Counted from the stretch's first letter, positions 19,372 through 28,594 are shown. The stretch is DNA of 29,655 nucleotides from Coptodactyla brooksi (GCA_033557675.1 JAWQRM010000128.1:1-29655); one strand, 5' to 3'. Program-made: numbers and translations. Notes: a model not told the origin generated them from the letters alone.

Positions 19372-19425
19372 AAAACGTTACCAGCTACCAGCTAACTGGT
19401 AACGTTACCAGTTACCAGCTGTATG
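19372..19425. repeat. GTTACCAG repeat cluster with a 22-bp perfect palindrome
   Basis: TAACTGGTAAC and GTTACCAGTTA meet without a loop at 19393-19414. Further GTTACCAG and TACCAGCT copies lie on both sides. It sits 30 bp inside the right end of the DDE_1 element and may add to its subterminal binding sites. Confidence 0.85.
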
Positions 19426-19477
19426 ACGTATACAAGTACTGGTGCGATTTAGGAAGTGGTGCGATTTTAGCAACTAT

Positions 19478-19705
19478 ACTCTACTCTGCGGATTCACCAG
19501 CCCTCACACCATTAGACTTTTTCTTTTGATTTTCCAAGAATAAAATTTATGTCAAAAATATTGAAACCATTGATGAATTACAGTGTAGCCATTGAAAGAG
19601 CATGTGCCCAAATACCAAAGAAATGGTTTTCGATGTTTGTGATTTTGTTGCTTCGCATTGCGATCATCATCCAATCCAGAATGATTCGCAGTTTAAAAAC
19701 GGGTT
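19478..19705 (+). pseudogene. Tc1/mariner-type DDE transposase, 3' piece of the split copy
   Basis: The frame reads DSPALTPLDFFF, a stop, then FSKNKIYVKNIETIDELQ, and later AQIPKEMVFDVCDFVASHCD in another frame. SPxLTPLDFFLWG is the third catalytic block of DDE_3 transposases and directly continues RRGPI at 17171. It shows that the 17181-19474 element split an existing gene relic. Confidence 0.82.
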
Positions 19706-20009
19706 AAGTATAAAAGATACATTTATGTAGTTTATTGTGGACGTCGAAAGGGACATTTATGTTAATATAGACATACTTTATAATCATTAAAATTGTAGAT
19801 ATATGTTTGGAACATTCCGTACATTAAAAGCATTTTAAAACGAGCTTCAATTACCAAGTGAATTTGGCTGTAGTTTGTCTTTAACGCTGTATATATATAT
19901 ATATATATATATATTCATTAATAATAATACCTTCTAGAAACCACTATCTTATGGTCCGCCATCACGTTTTCATCACTGGCACAAAAGGAAGACCTTATGT
20001 GTTAGTGAG
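19706..20009. other. AT-rich, (TA)n microsatellite at 19890-19914
   Basis: An uninterrupted alternating TA run of about 25 bases lies at 19890-19914. Nothing else is recognisable. Confidence 0.7.
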
Positions 20010-20345
20010 CCGTTCATGTGTAGGACCGCGCAGACGGAGAGAAACAAGAAATAATTAATGCGTCTCCTCCGTAGTGGTCGCAAGAGAAAAGGACCATCTG
20101 AGAAGAGATGTAGATACATCTTCGATTTATCAATGTTCCGGTTCGTGGCCGTGGTTGGCTAGTCGGACTGGTCGCCCGCAGACTCAATCCGCTCGCCGTG
20201 TAGCTATTTTTTAATTGGCCTGCCGCACTGTTCCTTGCCCGCGTGGGAGGCCTGAACGAACACTTGCCGGTTGCCCGGTCATAAAACACGAACGAGGAAA
20301 GCGAACTCGACAAACAGATATGGAGGCCGAAAAGTGCGCAGCATA
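20010..20345. other. GC- and CpG-rich block of unknown origin
   Basis: GC content and CpG frequency rise sharply against the flanks. A 99-codon open frame on the minus strand (20014-20313) has no recognised motif and is probably a by-product of high GC. The block could be a promoter or first exon, or a GC-rich transposon end; I cannot decide between these. Confidence 0.45.
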
Positions 20346-20517
20346 AACATCAATAAATGAAGAGATGGACTGGTTGAAATAAGGGGTTGGGAGTGTAACT
20401 ATGATCGATTTTATTATTTCTTTATTTATCAGTTTTGGTATGAGAATAAAAGTTTTATTGAATTTGTGGAGAAAATTACTGTACCAATTCTTCTGGAACG
20501 TACGTTTAATACAATAC

Positions 20518-21120
20518 TCCCTATTGATATGACCGAATGGACTACCTAAGCTGCGAGGCAGTTTATGGTGAGCAGCTCAAACAGTTTAAAAGACAAAATG
20601 TTTTCTTTCGTGTTATTTACAAACTTTTAACTTGAATTTTCGTAAAATTTAATCAAAAATCACGGTGCGCGCCATCACCAAAAAAAAGTTTTGTTCATCT
20701 CTTAAGGGTAACTGGGAAATTAGGCTGAAATAATTAATTTTTAGATTAATTATGAGGATATGTAGGTTCTCAGCATCGTTATTAAATTCTATTTTATTTG
20801 ATCTACGACACTTACGATTTAAAGCAAGGAAGATATCGAATGTTGAGCAAAATAAATCCATTGAGCGGCTCAGCGGATTAATCATTTTTAATAGAGGAAA
20901 ATATGCCGTATTTATACTTAAATTAAAGGGTTTTTGATTTTTTAGCGATTTACGTTGTATTTAGAACATTTCTTATTACTGAACTGAATAGTTTCTTTTA
21001 AATATCTCGGAAACAAATTGTCCTTTAAACTATTTGAGCGGCCCACGATAAACTTCTTCGCAGCTTAGGTAGTCCATTCGGTCATAACAACAAGGAGACC
21101 TTCGGTCATACCAACAGGGA
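20518..21120. mobile_element. MITE of about 600 bp with long terminal inverted repeats
   Basis: The left end CTCCCTATTGATATGACCGA continues as 'atggactacctaagctgcga' and matches the right side read on the minus strand (21097 down to about 21010) over about 75 bp with few changes, including 'gctcaaa(c/t)agtttaaa'. At the right end the outermost 19 bases are present twice (CGGTCATAACAACAAGGAG at 21079 and CGGTCATACCAACAGGGAG at 21101). The interior is AT-rich without a transposase. It is probably a non-autonomous DNA transposon; the superfamily is uncertain. Confidence 0.75.
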
Positions 21121-21180
21121 GCCATCTAGATAGGTTCAACCCATTGGATTGTGAAAAATTGGTACCATGTATTTTATGCA

Positions 21181-21208
21181 AAAAAATGGACAGTATTGTC
21201 CATTTTTT
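21181..21208. repeat. Perfect hairpin, 12-bp stem, inside mariner coding sequence
   Basis: AAAAAATGGACA (21181-21192), GTAT, then the exact complement (21197-21208). Arm 21197-21208, read on the minus strand, encodes the KKW of a mariner transposase (DIKKW). The other arm replaces the codons that should follow. Confidence 0.88.
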
Positions 21209-21525
21209 GATATCTCCGTAAGAAAGGAAGTGTTATTCAGCCAGGCCATGAGTCATCGACCGAAACAAGTGGTAGTCGAAAGGAGCAATGTCTGGTGAAT
21301 GCGACGAGTGGGTTTTGATGATTTTAGCAACATGTGACCGCGCATTGTCGTGCTACAAAATCACTTAATCTTGTTTCTTTTTGAATTTCGTTTTTCCTTC
21401 AATGCTCGACTCAAACGCATTAGTTATTGACGATAGCGATCTCCTGTGATTGTTTTGTTAGGTTGTAGTAACTCATAATAAATAACACTTAAATGATCCA
21501 CCAAATACCAGGTGTGTGTATTTCC
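21197..21525 (-). pseudogene. mariner transposase, catalytic part, minus strand
   Basis: Minus-strand fragments: VIYYELLQPNKTITGDRYRQ, stop, LMRLSRALKEKR, HDNARSHVAKIIKT, SPDIAPFDYHLFRSM, THGLAE and YGDIKKW. HDNARxH holds the second catalytic Asp and SPDxAPxDYHLFRSM the third of the mariner DD34D domain. The WWD of the first motif is lost (WYLVDH). Frameshifts, stops and a short deletion between KT and HSPD make it inactive, and it ends in the fold-back hairpin at 21208. The N-terminal half is not found upstream of it (21526-21670 is non-coding). Confidence 0.85.
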
Positions 21526-21681
21526 AAACCGGAATTTGTCCATAAATGACCCTAGTTGTCCACATAGTTACTGACAAACTGCGCCATTAGCGCCATTTTC
21601 TTGCTCTGACATCTGATAAAGATTTTCAACTCATAACAATACAAGTTTCATACAGCAGCATAGTTTTCAGTAGCGTTGAAG

Positions 21682-22770
21682 ATGTCAAATTTTGTGCTTG
21701 GAAACTACGATTTGGGGACGACATTTATTTTCTACTACCAGTTGAAGAAAACTGCTGCAAAATCGCATTCAATCCTTGAAAAGCTTATGGTGAGTATGCT
21801 TTTGGTACAACACAGTGCTTTGAGTGGTTTAAAAAATTCAAACGTGGCGATCTTGAAGTGAGAAACGAAGAACGCGGAAAATCACCTTAAAAGTTTGAAG
21901 ACTGCGAATTATAAGCACTACAGGGTGAGGATGAGGCTCCAACGCAACAACAACTCGGGGATCAATTAAATGTGAGACGAGAGGCCATCGTTATTCGTTT
22001 GAAAGTTATGGGAAAGATTCAGAAGATGGGAAAATGGGTTCAACATGAACCGACTGAAAGATAGCAGGAAAACCGAAAGAAGAAGGGTGTGATCTATTAT
22101 GCCACTAGATGCCATTAATGCTGTTTATCCTGCTGTCTTGGATATCAGAAAATGCCGCATTGGTTTAAAATTTTGAGAATGGTGGTTTCAATCTTTTAGA
22201 CGATATAAATGCATTAGGAAGACGGAGTAAATTTAATAAGAATCTGTTGGCAGAAATTGAAAACAAAATTCAACGTGTAACGATCTGCAATTCTTTTTTG
22301 CGTAGGTTAGGTAAATGTTATTATCTCTAACAAATTGTTATTGGGAACCGAAAGTAGATTCTGTATATCAATCCCCATAAGAGAAAGCAATGGCCAGCAC
22401 CAGGACAAACACCTACGCCTACTTTAAAATGAAGTCTTCAATCAAGAAATGTGGTATTATCTGTCCCTGAAAAATTCTTGTGGAATTTTGCAGGAATCAT
22501 TCATTATAAAATTCTGAAACCTAATAAAACCATAAATATTGAAAATTATTGTACTCAACTTGTACTCAACCTTTTCAGGTCATCACATTCTTCGTAGATT
22601 ACCTGGATTACCATTATTTTCTTCGTGGAAAAGATATTACTTTTATAACTGTTATTTAAAACGTGATGGAAGATGACTTCATCTCAAAATTGTCTTCATT
22701 TTTCAAGAAGGGAACAGGAAGTTTGGCAGAAAGATAGGCGAACATCGTCAATAAGGATGGAGATTATAAA
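21682..22770 (+). pseudogene. mariner transposase, plus strand, nearly full length but degraded
   Basis: From the ATG at 21682: SNFVLGNYDLGTTFIFYYQL, KKTAAKSH, then FEWFKKFKRGDLEVRNEERG in the next frame (HTH_48 region), REAIVIRLKVMGKIQKMGKW, RVTICNS, LYINPHKRKQW, FAGIIHYKILKPNKTINIEN and YCTQL. The C-terminus reads FFKKGTGSLAERxANIVNKD. These are the ordered landmarks of a mariner transposase. The block with the second and third catalytic Asp (HDNARPH to YSPDLAP) is missing near 22600, and 22095-22195 is unrelated insertion sequence or too decayed to read. It is divergently arranged to the mariner at 21197-21525. Confidence 0.82.
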
Positions 22771-22905
22771 TTAAAATTGTAGTATTATCTACTGGCACCT
22801 CTAATATAAGATTGTTTGGGTGGTATATTTGCCCCTAACGTAGTCAGCTGTCGAAATTGTTACTGATGTTTTGGAGGGTTCGTCTATTTTCTACCTGCGG
22901 AAAAA

Positions 22906-23060
22906 ATGAAACAAAATATTTGCATTCAATTTTGCTTTAAGTTGAATGTTGCTATTGGCAAGTCTTCTATGAATAAAGCAATCGTTTACAAGTGATAAAA
23001 AACATTTCCAAGAGGGCCGTGAACATGTTGAAGGTCACGAGCGCCCTGGATACCACAGCT
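22906..23060 (+). pseudogene. Third mariner transposase fragment, N-terminal HTH region
   Basis: From the ATG at 22906: KQNICIQFCFKLNVAIGKSS, NKAIVYK, then after a frameshift HFQEGREHVEGHERPGY. FCFKLGxSATE...VxxWhKRFxEGRExVEDxxRxGRP is the N-terminal mariner pattern. The sequence differs from the copy 1.2 kb upstream, so this is a separate mariner lineage. Only about 50 codons remain. Confidence 0.75.
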
Positions 23061-23312
23061 TTACCTTATAAGGGTGTTGCATATCTTGAGCTACTTTCAA
23101 GGAACCAAACGATTAATTAAGATTAGGCTCCGCGTTTTCTGCACAGTAGTTATGATGGTTACTCTGTTTCTTTTATACATAATTGAAATGGTATATTTAT
23201 GTGGAACGTTTAATAATTGAAGATTTCTGAAATGTGCACTACTCCAGACGAGAATAGCGTAATCTAACTGAAACTTATACTATATCGAACCTACTTACTG
23301 CCTATACTAAAC

Positions 23313-23380
23313 AGTAGGTCTGATTAGCGAGACACAAATGCATTACAGACCTACTAAGCAGTATGTATGTAATGCATTTG
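23313..23380. repeat. Interleaved inverted repeats
   Basis: AGTAGGTCTG (23313-23322) pairs with 23346-23355, and CAAATGCATTACA (23335-23347) pairs perfectly with 23368-23380. The two stems overlap in order a-b-a'-b', so they cannot form as one simple hairpin (pseudoknot-like order). Confidence 0.85.
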
Positions 23381-24406
23381 CGTTAACTATTTACCGCAAT
23401 GCAAAAAAACTTTGGCATGATACTGTTTCTTTTTGTGAAATGATTAACATGCTATCTCGATATTATTAATGTGAGCGTAAGTACGGACTCGCGATGAGAA
23501 GTAATTGTTACTTGACTTAAATAGCATTTTCATAGAACAGTATATAAAGGTATAGAAAAGCACATAAACTTTGATTTGTTTGTGTTTCAGAATAATCAAT
23601 TTTGAAACAACCAAATTATATATGTCTTCGACTTCGGCCGAATTCCCACCTTCATAGAATAGTGCTGTCATCAACAAAGGCAGAACTCTTATAAATACTG
23701 TTAGTAAATCATTAATATATAATTAAAGTAGAATTGGTCGTAACACCTTACCTTGTATAAATGTATTTTAAACAGCTTTCTTTCTGAAACAGATTTGTTC
23801 GTCATGTTTTCATAACTAACATAGGAGATATGTTTTCAAGTTTTCAATGTAACAATTAATGTTTTCTTTTTCATGGAACTATAAAAACTAAATAATGTCC
23901 GCTTTAATAAAAAAAGATGCTCCCTGCAAAATTTTATTTGTACCTACTGTTTAAAAAAAAACTGCTTGAAAATTTGAGGTGAATAACATTTGGCCAATAA
24001 AAACGTAATAAGCAACAATTCAATGTGCAAACAAAGCAAGACAAGTGAAAATAGTATTATCGTCAACGCATTCATCAATAACTGAAACACTATTTTGACT
24101 ATTTTTAGAAGTTTCAAGCATCTTGTAAAAGTAGAGAGATCACAAATATGCCTCTTTTTGACTGATATATGAGGGTTACTGGTGTAATATTTGTTAGACT
24201 GTAATAAGGCTGCGTTTTCTTCTTCTATGAAAACAAAATTCTACATACTTCGTCCTGTGTAAATATTGTCTTGAAGTAAATCTGTGGCGGTTCTTTGGTA
24301 CACCTTAACTATCTGGCATCATGCTCTTTAAAATAAATACCACTCAAATAAACCACGGTCATTATCTGTTGATTTCACGTTGATATCATTTCGCCCAATA
24401 GATTTT
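23381..24406. other. AT-rich, no gene recognised
   Basis: Short open frames only, without motifs. I see no RNA gene or transposon end. Confidence 0.5.
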
Positions 24407-24420
24407 CTAGAAGCTTCTAG
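24407..24420. repeat. 14-bp perfect palindrome
   Basis: CTAGAAGCTTCTAG is self-complementary. GAAxxTTC-like halves recall heat-shock elements, but there is no supporting promoter. Confidence 0.65.
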
Positions 24421-24572
24421 TTTAGTGATCGAGAAGGCCATTGAATACTAGGAACAAACCATTCAGGATATATTATTCTCACTAGTGATGTAGTTCTCGT
24501 TTCGCAGCAAAAAATATATGCGAGAAGTTGCACTTATCGCTTTGCATGCAAAAATGAGAAAAGAACAAAATA

Positions 24573-24657
24573 AATAATCATACAATGTAAAGGTAACAGA
24601 AATTATTGTGTCAAGATTGGTTCTTCCCGAAATAAACCCATGTTGAGTCGGTGACAT
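24573..24657 (-). pseudogene. Small non-LTR reverse transcriptase fragment
   Basis: The minus strand encodes SPTQHGFISGRTNLDTIISV. This resembles the QHGFxxGRSTxTNLL motif found early in the RT palm of CR1/Jockey/R1-type elements. It is too short (about 28 codons) for clade assignment and has no matching neighbour sequence. Chance similarity cannot be excluded. Confidence 0.42.
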
Positions 24658-24661
24658 GAGA

Positions 24662-24715
24662 GCAGTGCCGGGTTTACCATGAGGCAAAGGATGCAAATGC
24701 TTCAAGCCCCGGATT
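24662..24715. mobile_element. Possible hAT-like DNA transposon end
   Basis: 'CAGTGCCGGGTTTACCATGA' followed by 'ggcaaaggatgcaaatgctt' and 'caagccccgg' resembles the CAGTG(G/C)CGGATTTACC termini common in hAT-type elements. I see no matching inverted end nearby or an 8-bp duplication, so the call is tentative. Confidence 0.3.
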
Positions 24716-25157
24716 TTGATACGGCCGAAGAATCAAAGAGGGAACCCTGTAGTTCAGAAACAATTTTCAACCGAAAGAATATCTCACATAATGGAAAATA
24801 TTTTCAATTCTAGAAATAATTGAAAATAAGTCACAGACGCAATAACAGCTTGTTCCCTGATTTCCTCTTTGTTTTAATAGCTTAACTATTCGGTTTTTTA
24901 ACAATTTACATAATTTAAGTGGTGAAGATATAACTACCCATTGCAACAAGTTGAGTACGGTTTATTCGGTGGACATTGACAAAGATGACTTTACTTCGGA
25001 ATGCCAGCAACTCAAGTATCACATTCAAGAGTTGAAGAAACTTTAACTTGTGGCTGCTAAATTTGAATTTTTATTGGTTCTGATAAATTCGCTAAAACTT
25101 CATCAGATTCCGAAACTGATTTGTATGATAAATGAGCTAAAAGTGGATGTCCAAAAA

Positions 25158-25177
25158 TTACCATTTAAAAATGGTAA
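25158..25177. repeat. Perfect hairpin, 9-bp stem, 2-nt loop
   Basis: TTACCATTT (25158-25166), AA, then AAATGGTAA (25169-25177). It sits immediately at the upstream limit of readable PLE coding sequence. Confidence 0.7.
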
Positions 25178-25398
25178 GAGAGTTTAGAAGTACTTTAAAA
25201 CAATGCAACAACCTTGTCACCGATTCAGTTAAATACAAATTAACAGTTAGCAACCATAGAATACAGACTATATTGTCTCCCAAAAATACACAAACCGGGG
25301 AACACAGTAGGGCCCATAGTATCTGCCATTAACACCCTCATTTACAGAATTTCGAAGTGGTTATCAAACGAATTAGTAAATTTACCAATTAAACCAAA
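25178..25398 (+). pseudogene. Penelope-like reverse transcriptase fragment
   Basis: Read with one frameshift near 25307: FRSTLKQCNNLVTDSVKYKL, TVSNHRI, PKNTQTGEH, then VGPIVSAINTLIYRISKW and LSNELVNLPIKPKN. The block PKIHKPGxxxRPIVSxxxSxTYxxxKWL is the first conserved RT motif of Penelope-like elements. The catalytic YxDD region is absent. It is likely the same broad family as the GIY-YIG arms at 6618-8245 but represents the missing upstream region, so it comes from a different insertion. Confidence 0.78.
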
Positions 25399-26143
25399 AA
25401 ACCAAAAAATTCTCTTGAATGTATGGATAAATGGATTGGAATATCATAATCTAGAGAGTCTGACTCGATGCAAGTCTGCTAGGAATGAACACATGATGAC
25501 CTGGGTGTATTCACTTCTGCATAGAAGTTTTGTTAATCTTCCGAATCGTAATTCAAATACTGCCTGCCCTAAAATAACTTGTTTTAGGTACTTTTACAAT
25601 CAAATTTTAAATTCTGAACGAAAATGTATCGATTTAGTCCTTTCGAACACTAAATAAAACCTGTGTGTTGAACGCGATAAATTTCCTTTTGTTCCTGAGG
25701 ATTAGTGTCATCCAGCACTGATTATAAATAACACTGCATCTTTCTACGGACTTGCAACCTGCGCAATTTCTAATCACGTAAAACTGTACCATGATCTTTG
25801 CATCGTTGACTAGACTTTTCTTGAGCAATGTAGAAATAAGTTAGGAGACAACTAAAGTAATTCTGATGTAACAGTTCCAAGTTGAGCACTACGAATCAGA
25901 GAGCATTTTAGACAACGTATGCATGTTGTTGTCGGAAATAGTTTGGTTACATAAATAATAAGCAATACGCTTATTTAAGAACTTAAAAAGCACTTGATGA
26001 GTACCTACTTTCCTACCTTGATGTCAGCTATGCATCTTATGACAGGTTGTATTTCGATTATACTTAGAAGACTAATTTGTGGAATACTGTGGATTATACC
26101 TGCAATTATTTTGCCTTTTGCAAACTAATAATTATTTGTGTTT
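25399..26143. other. No gene recognised
   Basis: AT-rich with short frames only. The first codons after 25398 (QKILLNVWINGLEYH) stay in frame with the PLE fragment but match no motif I know. Confidence 0.5.
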
Positions 26144-26170
26144 GCATATTTTGTATAATTCAAAATATGC
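26144..26170. repeat. Perfect hairpin, 10-bp stem, 7-nt loop
   Basis: GCATATTTTG (26144-26153) pairs with 26161-26170. It overlaps the next repeat. Confidence 0.75.
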
Positions 26171-26220
26171 GAGAAATCTCGCAGATCTTACATATAAACA
26201 ATGCGAGAAATATCGCAAGA
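26167..26220 (+). repeat. Direct repeat of ATGCGAGAAATMTCGCA
   Basis: ATGCGAGAAATCTCGCAGAT at about 26167 and ATGCGAGAAATATCGCAAGAT at about 26201 are near-identical, 34 bases apart. Each copy is itself a GCGAGA/TCTCGC palindrome, perfect in the first and with one change in the second. Confidence 0.75.
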
Positions 26221-26237
26221 TGCCCCGCATGCATCTC

Positions 26238-26287
26238 TAGCTCAAATGGTAAAAGATGTTTCAACATGTGGTCCTAGTTTCGATTTT
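26238..26287 (+). other. tRNA-like pol III boxes A and B
   Basis: TAGCTCAAATGG (26238-26249) fits box A, and GTTTCGATTTT (26277-26287), about 39 nt downstream, fits a weak box B. The phrase 'tagctcaaatggtaaaag' resembles a tRNA D arm, but no acceptor stem closes, so it is not an intact tRNA. A degraded tRNA pseudogene or SINE head is possible. A 99-codon open frame (26201-26500) covers the same bases without a recognised domain. Confidence 0.35.
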
Positions 26288-26759
26288 CCACCATTTTCGT
26301 TACGCGTGACACAGCGCTCACAATGTGATAGCTGCAATGTGAATGTTGTTAGATATGGTGAGCTACACGCTGGAGTAACGCACACCAATAATGCTTTTCT
26401 CGCCATGGCGGAGTATGCCATTCACATATTCTGTAAAGATTGTATGTTTCATAGTAAAACCAGATACGTTTCGTTTCTTCTAAACTTTAAATGGTTTTAA
26501 AATATTTTGTAAAGTTGTTGGATAAAAAGATGAGTCTATAATTATACCAATCCTGCTGGTTTCTAGATATCTGTAATTAGATAGCAGTGGAGGATCTAAA
26601 GTATTGAAGAACTTGATGGTGTTTTATTACATTTATAAATTGTTTATATCTTCTTATTCAATATACTTGTATGTTGAGTATAAATTGCGTAAGACAGTAG
26701 CTTTCTACTTTATTGCTACTCACATATTAAGGAAAACACAACTGCAAATCTTCTCGCAA

Positions 26760-27240
26760 AATACCCTCGCTGTAGCGTCGTTTTCTCCTGGGGATGAGAT
26801 GGCCTTGGCGGCGCGTCTCCTGATTTATAGGTTAACCACGCCCACTTAGGCCCTCGTCGCGGGGGAGACCGCCATCTCACGCCACCCCCAACATACGTGG
26901 GGAGCGTTTACTCAACGCGCAGGGCAGCTTTTATTCACCACCAGCACGCCGCTCTGTTATACAGTAACCATGAGATACCCCTCAATAACGAAGGACATGG
27001 CTGCGTGTGCGTGAAAAAGGAGGGAAGTACGGAATGCTACATCCTTGAGTTCTAGGGTGTGCTTCCCCCCATGAATTGCGCTTTGGAAGCGGACCGAAGA
27101 ATGGAAAACCGATAAAGCGCTGTCTGTATACTGAGAAGCGACCCCGACATCGTTTTGGGACCCTTGGAGACAGACTGGGGACCCTTGGAGTTTCATTTCG
27201 CGTTAATAGTAACGATTTGCTGTAGCGGGGGTTAAGGGTC
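26760..27240. other. GC-rich block, possible LTR or other element, origin unknown
   Basis: GC content is far above that of the window average. TGAGATGGC (26795-26803) pairs with 26871-26879; GGGACCCTTGGAG is repeated directly at 27157-27169 and 27178-27190; GCTGTAGCG occurs near both edges (about 26769 and 27220). A TATA-like 'gatttatagg' is at about 26822. The edges could be those of a solo LTR, but no TG...CA boundary or duplication is clear. The 79-codon minus-strand frame at 26957-27196 has no known motif. Confidence 0.4.
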
Positions 27241-28594
27241 TAAAGATTCTCCTGGATCTCACAGAGGGCAACTTTCATGACTTTTACTCTCGGGGAGTAA
27301 TAAAGTGGTGACATTGTCTGTTGATCCAAGGGGAAATGTAATCATTACTTTTGTTTGGAAATCGGCGATAATGTTTTACATCATTGCAGTTACACAATAC
27401 GTTTTAAAATATTGGACTCCCTTGATATTGACATTGATATTATACTAAATTAATATTTTATAAAAAATAATTGTCAAGGAATGATTTGAACTGAATATTT
27501 TTTACAATTGGTTGGGTGCACTGGATGATAACAAATGTTCGTGCTGTTATAAAAACCACTTACAAAACTGCACTGAAATAACTTCATCTTAAAACCTTTA
27601 AGTATTTGCTGCAGATGAAAGAAGCACGGTAGATTTTCTGTTAAATGTTCCAATTTAACATATTTACAATACTGTTTTTCTACAGTATCCTCTAGTTCAA
27701 GCTATAAAATACTATGTTATAAAATACTATACTCATGTGGTCCTGTATGCAACTACATATCGCTAGTTTCTTGATGGTTTCTTCTATGAAACTCTTCTTT
27801 ATAGAGGCGAGATACAGATACAGATTACGAATTCTGTCCTCTTTTGGTATCATTCTGGTGATAATCACTTTCCAATAGTCTGATCTGATAAATATTAACA
27901 ATGCAATAATTATTACTTATCTTAATGTCAGTAATTATCAAACAGATGTTAATCGATATTGCATATTACCTGGCATTTGAAAACTTTCATTAAGTATTTT
28001 CATCGCAGTCTATCGTGGAGTGTTGCCATTTAAACATTCGCGCATAAATTAAGATTCGCCTTGTATACATTTTTATAAATTTGTCTCAATTTTATTCAAG
28101 TAAAATTTACAATTGGGTTGTGTTGTTGAAAAATTATTAATTGCGTTGAAATAGTCACTCTCAACTTATGGATAACAGTAAATATGTTTGTTTTTCGGTT
28201 GTACTTGACAGCCGCGTAGTTAGCAAGATTTTACAATAAAAGTCCGTAGGAAATGTCAGTATTTAAATTGTAAAGAACAGATTAATCAGTAATGCAAAAC
28301 AAACCCAGGTTTATATTTGTTTTATTATATTCGTATTATAAAGTAACCTTTATTACTAAATTGATCAATAATAGACACAGCATTAATTTTAGTTAGTGTC
28401 TTCTGAACAGATTTCTTTACTGTGCAATGCACTGTGTTGGCACAATATCAGGATGTAAAATAAATAACATAAAATACCAAAAATTCGAGAGTATATTCGT
28501 AAGTACTGCGAACACATTGTCCCATAGTTTCTTCGACATAATTTGTGTTTGAAATAAAATTTGGGTACATAATAGACTTTTTTATGCGTGTTAT
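27241..28594. other. AT-rich, no gene recognised
   Basis: A short duplication 'tataaaatactat' lies at about 27702-27729 and a 7-bp hairpin (ATACTGT/ACAGTAT) at 27669-27688. Nothing codable was recognised. Confidence 0.5.

Larger units (their letters stand above)
17181..19474 (-). mobile_element. 2.3-kb pogo/DDE_1-type transposon interrupting the DDE_3 gene
   Basis: Left GTTGCTTAAATTACATTAC (17181-17199) and right, on the minus strand, GTTGCTAAAATCGCACCAC match at 14 of 19 positions; most differences are C-to-T or G-to-A. The motif AAATCGC(A/G)C recurs near both ends: 17383, 17408, 19095, 19107, 19133, 19443 and 19460, in both orientations. Subterminal repeats of this kind are typical transposase binding sites. 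A minus-strand DDE_1 transposase relic lies inside. TA follows the right end (19475-19476); the left junction has 7 extra bases before a TA. Confidence 0.75.

Noticed and set aside
20014..20313. 99-codon minus-strand frame as a protein gene
   Set aside because: High GC lowers stop frequency, and the residues show no known motif.
25070..25110. A minus-strand CTGATGA...GCGAA resembling the hammerhead
   Set aside because: Stem II does not form, stem I is absent and there is no PLE tail alongside.
26238..26310. Intact tRNA gene
   Set aside because: D-arm-like and T-arm-like boxes exist, but the acceptor and anticodon stems do not close.
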